Notes: a model not told the origin generated them from the sequence alone. 64,000 bases of DNA from Glycine soja (GCF_004193775.1 NC_041018.1:32261940-32325939); one strand, 5' to 3'. Positions 10,670 through 23,266 are shown, counted from the stretch's first letter. Numbers and translations are program-made.

Positions 10670-10850
10670 AACTCATCACCCTAAAAGGGGCTTAACATTA
10701 ACTCGTCGCCCTTAAAGGGACTTAACATCAACTCGTCGCCCATAAAGGGACTTAACATTAACTCGTTGCCCAAAAAGGGACTTAACATTAACTCGTCGCC
10801 CTTAAAGGGACTTAGCATTAACTCGTCGCCCTTAAAGGGACTTACAGTCG
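10670..10850. repeat. 30-bp minisatellite, six units
   Basis: Six imperfect 30-bp units beginning AACTCGTCGCCCTTAAAGGG, at 10670, 10700, 10730, 10760, 10790 and 10820. Because 30 is divisible by three, the minus strand reads a repeated KGDELMLSPF. I see no wider coding context, so this is a frame accident. The 45-kb copy of this LTR holds only about one unit. Confidence 0.9.
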
Positions 10851-11730
10851 TGTGATTGTACAATTCATAGTTAATACTCAATGCACACAACATCTCAATC
10901 ACATACATACACAATTTATCACATACACTCGATCTCAATCACAATGGTATAATCTCAAAATAGCATGTTATCACATCTCATTAATCATATTCTCTTTACC
11001 TATGAACTATGCAATATACACAACTACTCAATTGTTTTCAAAATCATTTTAACTCGTCGGGTTCCCGTAATGGATCCCATCACAATAGTTGTCTCCCTTA
11101 AAGGGTCTTACAATTGTGTAATTACACAGTTCATAGTTCACAACTCAATACACACATCTCATCTCAATACACATGTATTTCATCATCTGTCACATGTTCA
11201 ATTTATCACATAATCACAGTTTGAATCATCATTTCATAACCTCAACATAACAATTTATACAAAAGATTTCATCACAACATGGGGTGTAAAATTCCTGAAA
11301 TAGTTTCTCACAATTATATCAAAATCAATTAATCAAATTCATGGGTTAAACACAAAGACATCGAGAGCACTCAAGTTTATCAATCAATTCTCATCAGGAC
11401 ATCAATTGGTACATAGAACACAATAATATTGTATTTATAATCATAAAGGAAAAATTATAATTCAATAAACATCCTAAAATAAACCCATATTTAGTTCTCT
11501 AAGGATCCCTACACATGTTCATTCTAACCCCAATTGCGAATAACTCATCCCTTACCTCTGAGCGGACTCACGTGTCTTTAGCTAGCGATAGTAACATCTC
11601 TAGCGGTTCCCTAAGATTCCTTCAGTTATTCCTCCGACTGCTCCGATAGAATTCCCAAACGTCAGAGAGACAGAGAAGAGATTGAAACCTCCACTTGTAT
11701 TGTCTTCATGCGATTCTTTTTTCTATCTCC

Positions 11731-12055
11731 ACCAATTTAATCTCAAAATTCCCAACGGTGGAAGTGTGCGCAATTTAATTTCAAACAACGTATCCAAATT
11801 TCATGAAAATCCAACGGTTAACAAAACCGGGATCGTAGTTTTACCGAGACAGTTTTGGGTTTCTGCGGGAAATTAAAATGCTACAATGCAAAGGGTTTTC
11901 CTCTAAGCTCAGATGTTATTTTGAAATTCCTAACGGTGAGAATGTTATAAATTGGGTTTCGAACGTGATACTCAAATTTCACGACGATCCAACGGTGAAT
12001 GAGTCCAAGATCATCGTTTGTCTGAGACTGGTTTGGTGGGCTGCGGGAAAAAGAA
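11731..12055. repeat. Two diverged 135-bp direct repeats
   Basis: About 11738-11872 and 11918-12055 share the order AAATTCC(C/T)AACGGTG, then AAATTTCA, then ATCCAACGGT, then CTGCGGGAAA. The duplication is absent from the 45-kb LTR copy. Confidence 0.7.
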
Positions 12056-12373
12056 AGAGTTTTGAGAGGAGAAGGGGAAAAACGAAAATGAGGCCAAAAA
12101 GAGACACCTGACTTAACATAACTATTTATACCTAGGGTACTTAGCCTATTATTTTCTCTATATTTATTTATTTTATAAAAAAAACTCTATTTATTTCTAT
12201 CAAACAAATAAATGAAATACCTTTTTTATTTTCTCTCAAATCATTATTTTAATTAATAATTATATCTCCTTATTTATTTATTTATTTATAAAATCTCATC
12301 ATTTTTCTAAAACTCTATTTATTTATAAATAACAATCCTTTTTAATCTAGATTATAAAAATTGAGATGTTACA

Positions 12374-12910
12374 AAGGACATGCACAAAGTGTGACTATAT
12401 GATGTGGCAATGGGGTGTGGTAAGCAAATGCTCACCTCCCCCTCTAAAATTTAATTGGACTGGACTTCTACCAATTCAATTAAATTTATTTCCAACCACA
12501 CACATCAAATATTCACTTAGTGCATGCGAAATTACAAAACTACCCCTAATACAAAAACTAGTCTAGGTGCCCTAAAATACAAGGGCTAAAAAATCCTATA
12601 TTTTTAGGATACCCTACCTACATTATGGAGCCCTAAATACAAGAACTAAGATTAATGAAACCTTAATCTAATATGTACAAAGATAAGTGGGCTCATACTT
12701 AGTCAATGGGCCCGAAATCTACCCTAAGGCTCATGAGAACCCTATGACCTTCTCTTGCATCTTTGGCCCAATCTTCTTGGAGTCTTCTATCCAATGCCCC
12801 TTGGGGGGTAGGATTGCATCACATCTTATAGGTGTAGGACCATTGAGGTTTGAAGTTCTAGGGATGATTATGATCAGTTTGGCATGGCATGTTGACACCA
12901 AACAGCCTCA
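12374..12910 (-). repeat. Old gypsy 5' LTR, distal part (U3), tentative
   Basis: No ORF of interest. This block adjoins the solo-LTR-like insert and, together with 9251-9786, would give an LTR of about 1.07 kb, close to the 1.13 kb of the related young element. The outer end near 12,900 is a guess. Confidence 0.35.
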
Positions 12911-13126
12911 GCACCCTGCCATTGCCACTTTTATAATGACAATAATGATGAATTAAAAGTATATTGTAATGCATCAATATAAAGGCAAGTTAATAACTTC
13001 ATAAGTGTAATGTCATGAAACCAATATTTAAATAACCATTTCAGTTCAAAGAACAAACGAAAATAAAACATTGTTTGATACCCGAAGGTATTTAAGTTAC
13101 AACATTAATATAATTAACAAGAACTT

Positions 13127-14531
13127 TTAATCATCAAACAAAAGCGAACACCCGGCTTCATCCCATTTAACCTGCTTCCGAAACATGACCTCCCATGCAC
13201 GTTCATTGAACCTGTAGTAGAAGACAACATCATCGCCCGACATCAAATCATTTTTCGTCAAGTATTTGTACCATGGATCAACAACAGATGGGAGACCGTT
13301 ATCCATGGTCATCTTCCAAAGGTAACGTCTTCCATGACTCCGTTTGATATGGATATATTTTTTGGATGCAACTAAAAAATTTAAAGCATCTGCGAGCAAC
13401 ACCTAAGTTTTAGAACGGAGATAGACATTACATATATAAATTTCAAAATCAAATAAAATAAAGCCCTATAATTATATTAACAAAGTCCTACCAATGGAGA
13501 ATTTTGTTGCAGCATATCTTCTGTAACATATATAGTAAAAAGAGGCCTTCTGGTCATTGCGGCTGACCTTCGACATTTGTGTCTATAGACAAGTCGGATG
13601 AACCTCACATGGAAAGTCGTATCTTTGTCTAGGGCAACAAAAGTGAATTTCACAGTTTCAAAAATTTTCATGGTTCTTCAGAATTTGTTCAGCCCATCTG
13701 CAAAGAAGTATCGCTCACCATATTTTCTAAGTCTTATCATAAAATGGTTGATTCCATTATAGTTGAAGACGACAAAAGACGGGTAATGCGGGTACCACTG
13801 TCTATGGTATGTTAATGGAACCTCAATGTAGTTCTGCAAGTAAACATTTATATATCACCACTGTATGTTGGAAATTTAATAAGTATATCAGATATTATTT
13901 ATTAACCATTAACATAAATACATATTATTTGGTGTGGAAATAATGACCTTGTGAACATCGAATGTGGCGTCAAATCTGTGGACAACTGGACCTGAAAAAA
14001 GATTTGATTGGCCCTATATGACAATAATTTATGTAATGAATGGCACAAAAGTTATGCATATTTAAAACGTAAATTTGGTAATGGAATAATTGGAATGATG
14101 AATATTACCAAGGTTTTTGTAATGAACACATGCGTATAACAACCAAAAAGAAAAGTTTAAAAAACTGAAACGAACTTATAACATAGAATGGGGATGTACC
14201 CATTGTTTGGAGGAATATGGTACTTGTGAGAATTGGAGACATGAATATTAAGAACATGGAAAGTTAAACAAACACTCAAAGGATAAAAATGTCGTAAGTA
14301 TAATACAAGTTACAAAAAGTTTTATGAACAAGAAGGATGAAAAAGTGAAACAAACCTATAACATTGAAAGGAGGTGAATGTCGAAAGTATAACAGAGCAC
14401 ATACAAAAACGAAACACAACACAAAGAGGGAAAAGAAAAGTAAACTTACAAAATTGGTGGATGACTGTGAACTCATCGTCCTTGGCGTTCTGTGATGTTG
14501 TTGGTTTTCGTTTGGAGACCGAGAGAGACAA
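13127..14531 (-). pseudogene. B3-domain (REM-like) gene, copy 1, nonsense in exon 2
   Basis: Minus-strand three-exon model. Exon 1 14450-14531 (MSLSVSKRK..., donor GTAAGT); exon 2 13492-13833 (acceptor TTGCAG, start NYIEVPLTYHRQWYPHYP; donor GTAGGA); exon 3 13127-13402 (acceptor TTAG). Exon 2 resembles one B3 fold (RLRKYGERYFFADGLNKF, then VKFTFVALDKDTTFHVRF). Exon 3 resembles a second (DPWYKYLTKNDLMSGDDVVFYYR, WEVMFRK). B3 domains bind DNA in plant transcription factors; two in tandem recall REM proteins. A TGA follows ...GLNKF in exon 2 and ends the frame. The exon layout matches the copies at 19.3-20.4 and 39.4-41.2 kb. Confidence 0.65.
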
Positions 14532-15249
14532 ATGAGACGCTTTTGTATTGGAAACCGCTTTTTATATTGTAATATATAACTTCCATGGAGAAACAGTTTT
14601 GTATTGGAAAGTAATTTAAATTTATGGTCAGTGGAATACTTAAATAATAATAATAATGCGAGGCCTTTTACACTTCCAATGACGATTAATACACATTAAG
14701 TATATACATTAGGTTTTACATTGTACTTATTCGTTATGTGTTACCTAATACTCATTAACTTGAAAAATTGAAATTCCATCAGTCTTCCCATAAATTTCAA
14801 GTTCATTATTTACTAAGTGTTAATAATTGTACTATTTACAATAATAAAAGTCATTTTTCCTTCCGAAAATATTTTCAATATTTATGAATTAATATACTAT
14901 TGTATGTTAATTAACAGCCTTTTACAGTTACATTTGGCCACAAATGATACCCTTGCTTTCCGGAAACCCTTATTACCTGAATGTTTGTTATTGACAATGA
15001 TTTTGTATTATAGGTAGATAATGTAAGTTTTAATCTGTGCACACCTATTTACACTACCATTCAGCCACAAATGACAACTAGTCAATGAAAACACGTGATC
15101 ATTGTATCTACTGTACCACCTAAATTCTACTAATTTTTCATTTAACAGTAATAACTTCACGATTGAAGATGACTTGTGACAGTACATTAATTAAATGGAT
15201 GGTGTGAAAGTGAAATATTAAGATGGAATGTAGCTGAATCCGCAGAAAT

Positions 15250-15957
15250 TTAAATGATATTTACTAAAGCGATTTTGTATATGTGTACCGACATTAGAAC
15301 GTCAACATTGTTGCTTTGTTGAAGGTTTAAACCTGTATTGTTGAAGTGGTTGTCTCCATTGTATTCGATCTGCACATAAGCCGGGTAATCTGGAACCCAT
15401 TGCCTATGATAAGTTGTTGGTACCTCAATGTAGTTCTGCAATTAAACATTTAAACATATGGTAATTGTAAGTTGGATGATTTATTAAGTTGATGACATTT
15501 GAGTTGATTGGAATCACAAAAATGGATGAAATACTTACCCTATCGACATGCAAAACTGCCTGAAATCCAAAAGTTGGGGTAATTAGTTAGTAATAAGTTA
15601 TACCCATTTCATACATAAAAAGTGAAATATTTGTTACAGTAAAAGACGAACGATGAAAGAGTATAACAAAGTTACATTTTTTAAATATGGTGTATTGGAA
15701 ATTAACATATTTGTATTTAACATGACCATATGAAAACCAAAACACGAAAAAAGTCAATGTCGAACGACTTACAGGATTGGAGGCAGTCGAGGCTTCTGTA
15801 CTGTTAAGGGTGTCGTGGTGTTGTGGGCAGGATGACTAAAAACAAAAACAAAGGTATAAGGTTTTGTGTGGCACAAAAACATCATAAAACAACACAAAGC
15901 TATCGACTGGAGATCTGGCATTAAAGAAAACATGGGTATTGGAAACGAAAAACACAT
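15250..15957 (-). pseudogene. B3-domain gene, copy 2, truncated
   Basis: Minus-strand exon 2 begins at 15435 after a TGCAG acceptor with NYIEVPTTYHRQWVPDYP, nearly the same as copy 1. Similarity dies out near 15330. No counterpart of the rest of exon 2 or of exon 3 is found to the left. A possible first exon ends at a GTAAG donor near 15,775. It sits about 1.5 kb from copy 1 in the same orientation, consistent with a tandem duplicate cut short by deletion. Confidence 0.5.
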
Positions 15958-16477
15958 TCAACCAAACATAAGTCATAGTAGTTGCGGAAGGTTGCCAACG
16001 ATACACACATGACATGAACATAACAAATACATTGATCCATTACCACAACCAAATGAACAATGCAGAAAAACATGGGTCTTCGAAACGATAAAGAAGCCAA
16101 AAAAAAATACCAAACATGCACAAACCAACATGAAAATGAACTGAAAACAAAAGCAAGGCACGCACCATTCCAACCAATACATCAAGATGACAACAAAAGA
16201 TTGTGATGACCACGAACCTGTAATGAGGCTTAGGGTTTACCGTTGACAACGATAATGAAATCCTTCAAACAGGTACGTCGGCATAGGAGGGCAAGTGCAA
16301 ATCGAAATCGAATGGAAACCGAAATGGATATCCAAAATCAACTAGTCACTTCACTGTGGCAATCAATGTCGTTGGGAGTGTAAATGGATCAGTAGTCGTA
16401 CCATCAACTACAGAACAGACAAAAAACCATTAATCCGACATTTTTGGATGGGAAAGTGAGACCACTCCATGGCGACA
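15958..16477. other. No gene recognised
   Basis: Several overlapping minus-strand frames rich in Phe/Cys/Val occur here, but none has a recognisable domain or splice context. Confidence 0.5.
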
Positions 16478-16702
16478 GGTTAACATCGGTTATGTTTAAA
16501 AGACGATGTTAAACTTACCAATGTGACATGGGTTTGTGGTTTTTTTAAAAACTGATGTTGACATAAAGTAGTTAACATCGATTATTTTTAACAAACGGAT
16601 GTTAAATTTAACAAGGTAACATCGGTTTCTGGTTTTTAAAAACACTCATATTAACATGACCTACTTGACATCGGTTATGTCAAAACAACCGATGTTGTGT
16701 CA
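16478..16702. repeat. CACTA-type subterminal repeat array, copy A
   Basis: At least five AACATCGGTT-like motifs alternate with inverted partners (AACCGATGTT, ACGATGTTAA) over about 225 bp, ending CCGATGTTGTGTCATGAATAAGTT. Arrays of this motif are typical of the ends of legume CACTA transposons. A sister array with the same exit sequence is at 27,690-27,865. I could not find a clear CACTA terminus. Confidence 0.6.
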
Positions 16703-16727
16703 TGAATAAGTTAAGAGGGGTGAGTAA

Positions 16728-16885
16728 GTAGGCCGGCCCGCCCCGTGTAAGCGCCGCCCACATAAGCCCGCATTGCCAACGGACCGAGCCAGTCCGCCCC
16801 GCTTCTTACATGGGCAAAAAAAATGGTACGCCCCCGTCCCGCAGACTCCGCGGGTGAAACGGGTTGGTCCGCAGGCCTAGTTCTA
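16728..16885. repeat. GC-rich island with palindromic ends
   Basis: A block of GGCCCGCCCC, GCCGCCC and GCGGG(T) motifs in DNA that is otherwise AT-rich, bounded by TAGGCCGG... and ...CAGGCCTA. It resembles GC-rich non-autonomous DNA elements widespread in plants; family not identified. Confidence 0.4.
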
Positions 16886-18557
16886 AAAGAATTAAAATTT
16901 TAATAAAAATATAATACAATAAAGTTGACTTCAATATAGATGTAAATAAAATCTCAATAATTAGTCAATTAATTGAATAAAATAAATAATGTCTTAACAA
17001 AAGAAAATTTAATGAAAAAATTTAAAATATGAAATTTAAACATTTCCAACAACAAATGCTTCCATATTTGAAATAGCTTGAGCCTTCTCCATGTCCACAT
17101 TTAAGAGTACAACAACAATAAATCAGCCGCAACAAAATTATTAGTCTGCTACAATGATAACTGATAAATATGATGTCAGTTATTTTTTATAAAAAAAATT
17201 ATATTGAATTATGTTTACAATTATTTATTTAAAAACTATTTTTAGGTTACTTTATAAGAATTGATATTTTTTTATTTATGGGTTGCAGATATGAAAAGGA
17301 TAAATCTTTTACCCGTAGGCCAGTCCATGGACCTGAGATCGTTTACCCAACCCTCAATTTGAAAATAACCAATGCTCCAACTTTAATATAAATCTTTTAT
17401 TCTAACTTTGTTACAAATAAATTACATGAATAACTGTGAACTCAATAATTACAATTGTTTCAAAAATAATGATTTTTTAATATATTTTTTGACAAAGTAA
17501 TTTTTTATTATTATTCTTAATTTGTGTAAAAAAAAATAAAACATTAGTCATTTTACAACAGATTATTATTGGTATGATTTTTAACATATTTATTGCAAAA
17601 ATCATGAAAATGATCATAGTTAATATAATAGTAATTTGTGAGTCAAAATCAGATAGTTTTTTACTCATTAAAAACTTGCATTAATTTTTTTCAGTATTTT
17701 ATAATTATAATTTATAAAACAAATTTGCAGTGACAAAATTTAAAACATAAATTGATGATATTTATAATTTAATAATAATAATCTAAAATTTATATTTAAC
17801 ATAATATATAATAAATTGATATTATAATAATTTTTATATTAATAATAATCATAAAATAACAACTCAAAGGAATATATACTGAGGTGGTACTTATCCTAAT
17901 TTGAATGACTTTTTAATATTAAAAATAAAAGTAATATTTTAAAAAAAATTAAAGTTGAAATGATTTTATAATTTTTAATTTAAAAGATACTTTTTATATA
18001 AAAAATGTTGAACAATATATCTTTCAGTTATAATTTTTTTTTCTAGACATGGCTTTCAGTTTTAAGATTTGAAAGACATGAAGAATATAGGTAAAAAAAA
18101 AAGTGTTAAAATAAAGTTGTTCAATTTTTTAAAGTATATAGCTTAAAAGTTTTTCTATGCAATAATTGTTATAAGGCTAAAACATATTTGTTGTACACGT
18201 AAATATAATAATGTTTGGAAGTTGTTCATATAAAATTTTGATTATATTTTTATCTTCGTAAAATTGAAATGGGTCATTTTTTAGGATAAGGTTTAGACGT
18301 ATTAATCTACTTATATGTATTTTTTTTATTTATATTGAGTATATGGATAATGATCTAAAAAAATAATACATTTATATCGATTATATGTATAATGAATAAA
18401 AAAAAATTCATTATAAGTTCGAATTTATTCATTTATTCAAACTTAAGTTCTGATCAAAAAGTGATATATTTTAATTTTGTGACGATGAAAAAATATTAAA
18501 TTTTGCAAAAATCAATTGAAAATATTTGTAATTTATAAAGATAAAAAATATTAAATC
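16886..18557. other. AT-rich intergenic DNA
   Basis: Long A/T runs and ATAATAAT stretches; nothing coding or repeated that I can support. Confidence 0.6.
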
Positions 18558-18788
18558 CTATGGGTGTTTGATAACGTTGTAAGAAGGGTTATTTTGCCCT
18601 TTATCCACACTAATATTCGTTGCATATTTGCTGGTCAACTCTAGTCCTTGACGTGTTGCTGTATGAATGGATCCATTGAAGTAGACATGTACATTAAAGG
18701 GTGCAGCATGTTCACAATCATCCATTGTAAATGGTTTGTTTGCAGAGTAGATTAATAACCAATATGGGTTGCCTATTTTGACAATCAA
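18558..18788 (-). pseudogene. Unrecognised coding fragment, possibly MuDR-type N-terminus
   Basis: A 76-codon minus-strand frame with FNVHVYFNGSIHTATRQGLE, ISVDKG and a low-complexity-free composition. The pattern (short strand, FNG, then a 'G-L-x-F/L-T' and an 'ISVDK' strand) recalls the small N-terminal domain in front of some plant MULE transposases. I see no conserved catalytic residue, so the identity is a guess. Confidence 0.3.
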
Positions 18789-19007
18789 ACCTTGGAAAAC
18801 TTAGGAAAATGAGGTGCCTTTGTAGAACGTTAACACCCGAAGATTCAACATACTTAGAGTTATCGGAGTGAGTAGATGGTTTTACTCAGTTGTCGTCAAT
18901 TGATATCACTCTACACCTTCACCTATGCCGTCAAAAACTTAAATTGGTTTTAATTACTCAAGAATCATTAATTCGCTAAAGTTTAATATTACAGTCGTCT
19001 AAGTTTG

Positions 19008-19421
19008 TGACACGAGCACATAAAGATGTTGAAAATATTTTTTAACCAAATCGATAAACGATATGTCAACGGAAATTTAATTTAATTGTTATACATTTAT
19101 AAACCATATCTATAGGGAAATTAAAGGTGTTCATGTTTCCTAATAAAAGTAATTGCCATACATTTTGAAAACTTATAAAATAAAAGCATATTTCCTGTAC
19201 TTGATGTATTTTATGAAAAAACGTAGTTAGTCACACAAGCACATAAAGGTCTTCAAAATATTTTGTAACCAAACTCATAAACGATACGCCAACGGAAATT
19301 TAATTTAATTATTATACATTTATAAACCATATGTGTAGGGAAATTAAAGGTGTTCATGTTTCCTAATAACTAATTCCCATACATTTTGAAAAGTTATAAA
19401 ATAAAAGCATATTTCATCTTC
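19008..19421. repeat. Tandem duplication, about 215-bp unit
   Basis: 19008-19205 and 19222-19421 align closely: both contain AACGGAAATTTAATTTAATT, TACATTTATAAACCATAT, and a block reading GGTGTTCATGTTTCCTAATA. The right unit includes the last 26 codons of B3 copy 3 exon 3; the left unit is a stray copy of that gene end. Confidence 0.75.
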
Positions 19422-20440
19422 GGGCCTGTAGTTTCCATGCCTTAAGAATTCATACCACGGTGTAGTAATGCATGGTTGAGGATGATCATTAGAACGGCAG
19501 ACACTGAGGTTCCATTGAAGACGATTTTTTTTGTTGACAATGGTCATATGTTGAGTTGAGGTAACAAGATATCGCATAGCACTTGGTGGTACTACCTACA
19601 ATGGACATGTGAAAGGGTATTACAATTTAAGGACGACAAAAATGTATCGGAAAGAAAATACAATACGCTCTTACCAATGGTTGAGGGGCAGAGATCATAG
19701 TTTCTGTAATTTCAACGGTCCATACATACTTTCTATTATTTGTAAGAGGTCGTCCGCATGTTTGTTTATGCAGTGGGGGCATAAAATTTACGCTGAAGAT
19801 CGATTTTCCCTCACAAGCCGTGAAAGTAATAGTGACACTTTCGTGAATATTATAATCTTTTCTAAAAAATTTCAATCCATCAGTGAAGAAGTATATATTA
19901 TGGTATTTTGTTACCTTGATTCGGTATATGGTTCCAAAACATACAAAATGGACATAAGATGGATAGTTAGGTGCCCATTACTTGTGATAAAATGATGGTA
20001 TTTGAATTATGTTCTACACCAATAACAATAACGTTCATTATGAGAATACTAATGGGTTAATTTTTAACGGAAGCGGTGTAATGGAGTTGTATACCTTAAC
20101 AAACTTACCCTGTCATTGTGGAATGCTGCCACAAACTGGTAGTGTATTGGTGACCCCATTATTGTGGGTGGTTGCTGTCATAATAGTAAACATATTTATC
20201 GTTTATGTGGGAATGCAAAAGGAAAGACAAAAATACTATGAAAAACTATGGAAGGAGAAAAAAGTCATCCATGGGTGGTTTGACATGTAAAGATTCAAAA
20301 ATGTATGTTGACGAAGAACGAAAGGCTTACTTTGTTGTCATCTTTTGAAACGAAAACAGTTAAAAAAGGTTTTCATAGGAATAAAAGTTAATGGACATTA
20401 ACATAGAACTTTACCGGGCAAGAGGTCGTTGACGACACCA
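19344..20440 (-). pseudogene. B3-domain gene, copy 3, nonsense in exon 2
   Basis: Minus-strand exon 3 is 19344-19595 (acceptor TTGTAG) and reads PPSAMRYLVTSTQHM, then TTPWYEFLRHGNYRPEDEIC and VWELVIRK. Exon 2 is 19675-20013 (acceptor GTGTAG, donor GTAAGA) and reads FTDGLKFFRKDYNIHES, VTITFTACEGKSIFSVNFMP, then WTVEITETMISAPQPL. Near the exon 2 start, a TAA replaces the expected codon in the HRQW motif (HK-stop-W). A short exon 1 (MVSSTTSCP, donor GTAAAG) may lie at 20412-20440. Same two-B3 architecture as copies 1 and D; this copy keeps the region where copy 1 and copy D carry their stops. Confidence 0.65.
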
Positions 20441-20789
20441 TTGATGTATTTTTGTTCGTCAAGAAGAAGAAAAGTGTGAGAAAGGATTTTTGCGTTTTGT
20501 TCTGCGGTGAGATGAAAACGATATTTTCACAATTAGTGAAATGTGGTTTTGATTTGGAATGCGTGTGGTTTATGGTTGTTGTAGTGTTTCACAGATCGTG
20601 CTAATCATTATGAACTTTAATGATGTTTTGAAGCAGTGGCGGCTATTCAAAGCAATGATGACGCACTATTCCAACCTATGAAAACCCTCAAAAACCCATC
20701 CATCATGACGAAACTGAACAATCATGTTAGTAATGGTGTTGCTTCCTGTAGACACGGCTATTCGTAAAAAGATATTGTTCCTGTGGACA

Positions 20790-22440
20790 CGGCTATTCGG
20801 TGTCTGTTGATGTTTTCAAAATTTAAATTATTAAAATAATATAAATATGAAATTATATACATATTTATTTTATTACTTTTTGAAATAATTTTTTATCAAC
20901 ATATTTATATTTTGTAAATTTTTAAACGACTTTATTCATTTAACTTTTTTGATTTAACAATGATGTTAATTATAATTATTTTCATTATATTATATAATTT
21001 ACTTAACAATTTTTGTAGGTGAATATAATTTTTTAAAACTAAATTTTGTGTTGAAATATATTTATGTTAGTAAAAAATATAAATATTTTGTATATGATTA
21101 TTTTAGTAAATATAGTTTCTTTATTTATGTGAAGATAATTATTTAAAAATGATAACGGTTTTTGCTTAACAATTTATTCATAAAAGAATATTATACTGTA
21201 TTATTAGTAAAATATGTAAACAAACATCTTTCACTAAGGAATAAGATAAGATGAACACATGTTATGACAATTATTTATGTTACGGTGGGAATAGGGCAAT
21301 CCGCCCTACACAAGCTCTAATTGTGGCATCGGAGTCCACATTTAGGGCTATAGGTAAAATAATTGATGAATTTTGCTCTAAACTAAACGAACAATATGTT
21401 GAACCTCTAATTAAGTTGTGTCACAAATATAATGTTAAGACAAAATTAAAGGTTAATATTGCTTAAGAACTAATATTTAATCATTTTTTAGCAACTTCTT
21501 CATTTATTTATTTTGTGTTTTGCATTCCAGTAAGTAACATATATGTATTTTTTCTTTTTCTTTTTTTGAAGACCGATAAATAAGTCATACAGATGACATG
21601 AAATTTTTGATGGTGTTGTCTGATTAGAAACCTTGCATGCTGCATTGAAATTGTTATGGTCATTGTGTATGATCTGCAATTCTGCATGAGCTAATGATGA
21701 AATGGCATTACTATTAATATATTTGTACGACTACCGACTAAATTAACGTTACATTTAGAAGTAAGGCACATTATATATGAAGCACTTGCTTATCGTATCA
21801 TAGAACACTATTTTTTGAAGGTAAAAACAAGTATCAAAGGAATATTAAAGCTTTAATGTCAACAAGGCTTTTAAGTAGGCTATCAGGCCATGGTAGGCCT
21901 TTAAAGGTGTTAGCACAATCCAACAAATGAAAATGTTTGTAATGAATACAAAAGTTGACTATTTTTAACAAATCAATAACATAAATAGAAGAAGAAATGC
22001 ATCATTCACTACATATTCCAGATTATTGTTAGTTTTGTGATATTTACGTTGCAATTACATTTTGTAATATGTTTCATATGTATAGTCTTTGTTAGAACAC
22101 TCTTAAATTTTATGTCCATTGTATAATACATATGAATCAATCAGTTGTTTTTGAAATATTTATTTTCATTTTTATACTAGTAAGTAATTATTTGAACATT
22201 TTAATTAATAAACATATAAAAAAACACCACCGAAAAATAAATTTGAAAATAAAATGCATATAATGTAAGTAAAGAGTATATTATAATTTGATTTTATTTT
22301 TTCATTTTTTATGTATATAAATTGGTTAAAACATTGAAAAAAAAATTGTAATTTATAAATCACATACAGAAATTTATAAATTGTGTAATTTATAAATTTT
22401 GTAAATTATAAATACACATACTAAAAATAAACTAAAATTT
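20790..22440 (-). mobile_element. Old MULE relic (tentative)
   Basis: 20,830-21,250 aligns loosely with the inner part of the MULE left arm at 25,880-26,310 (shared ATTATTTTA(G/C)TAAATATA, AAAAATGATAA, AAGATGA). Directly after, the minus strand reads a decayed knuckle-like end (GLPYSHRNINNCHN) in the same relative position as the knuckle of the 26-kb MULE. A right arm may lie near 22,290-22,400. Confidence 0.35.
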
Positions 22441-22700
22441 ATGAACTAACTATACACCATAATTTATCAAGTTAAGATCAAACCCTAATTGGTGAAGACG
22501 ACAGAAAACCCTAATTACTAAAATACACATACACCGTAATTTATAAATTGTTGTGACCCCTACTTTGAAAAATGCATATAGACCCTAAATAGTTGACTAA
22601 CCGTAGCATGTAATATGTGACATAACCCTAAATCCAAAATGGTTAACTAACATTGAACACTAGTTAGTCAAGGACACCTAAACCCTAATTACTAAAATAC
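22441..22700. repeat. Cluster of AAACCCTAA-containing short repeats
   Basis: Several imperfect units with (A)AACCCTAATTACTAAAATAC occur here, and relatives are at 32,700-32,890. They share the plant telomere-like heptamer only in part and are not tandem telomere arrays. Confidence 0.45.
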
Positions 22701-23191
22701 CTCCATATATATACATTTGTTAAATATAAATATAATATTATTCAGGTAATTTATGAGATCCTCTATATGGCTACACATTTCATGTACATCCAGTTGAATA
22801 AGATGACAGTCCAACCAATAACCTCTAAACGAGACTCAAACGACTAAAATTACATTGTTTGAAACATTATTGTTAGGGACATTAAAATCAACCTATGAAG
22901 GACAAAGCTAGACTCCAATTGAATAGTATTTGACATTTACAAACTTTCATTTGCGTAACATTTAACTATTAACTTTTTCGTAATTAAAAAAATATACTTA
23001 ATGTTAATTTTATTGTCTAAACATGGAAATTGAACTCCATATAAACCATGAACTAAAATAGAAAACAAACCTGCTATACATAATTGGAGATAAAAGTCAA
23101 TAATAGTTATATAAGTTGTTTTTATGATTTTGAACCATTTAATTGTCATGTATTCTTATAAATTTAATTTTTTACTTGGTTTGTATTCTTG

Positions 23192-23194
<3 letters not shown>

Positions 23195-23263
<69 letters not shown>
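23195..23263. repeat. (TA)n microsatellite
   Basis: About 34 uninterrupted TA dinucleotides. Confidence 0.95.

Positions 23264-23266
<3 letters not shown>

Larger units (their letters stand above)
9787..12373 (-). mobile_element. Long solo-LTR-like repeat, minus orientation
   Basis: Reading minus, it starts TGTAACATCTC at 12373 and has a TATA box (GGTATAAATAG) at about 12122-12132, some 245 bp inside. A diverged copy in plus orientation begins at 44,958 (TGTAACATCCC) with its TATA box at the same distance. Shared blocks include the sequence around 10320-10370 (matching 46,840-46,900) and the region near 9985. No coding sequence; short U3 and very long R-U5. AAGGA flanks both ends (9782-9786, 12374-12378), consistent with a target duplication, but the 9787 end lacks the expected terminal CA, so that end is uncertain. 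Confidence 0.6.

Noticed and set aside
10670..10850. CRISPR array
   Set aside because: Units are directly adjacent without unique spacers, and the window is plant nuclear DNA.
10681..10938. ORF with repeated KGDELMLSPF
   Set aside because: Produced by a 30-bp minisatellite within a non-coding LTR; no flanking coding homology.
15769..16249. Five overlapping minus-strand ORFs rich in Phe and Cys
   Set aside because: No domain, all frames equally open; typical of repetitive AT-biased DNA.
21251..21466. 71-codon plus-strand ORF
   Set aside because: It overlaps a decayed knuckle-like segment on the other strand in a region resembling the 26-kb MULE; probably a shadow.
22441..22700. Interstitial telomere array
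   Set aside because: AAACCCT occurs singly in longer imperfect units, not in tandem.
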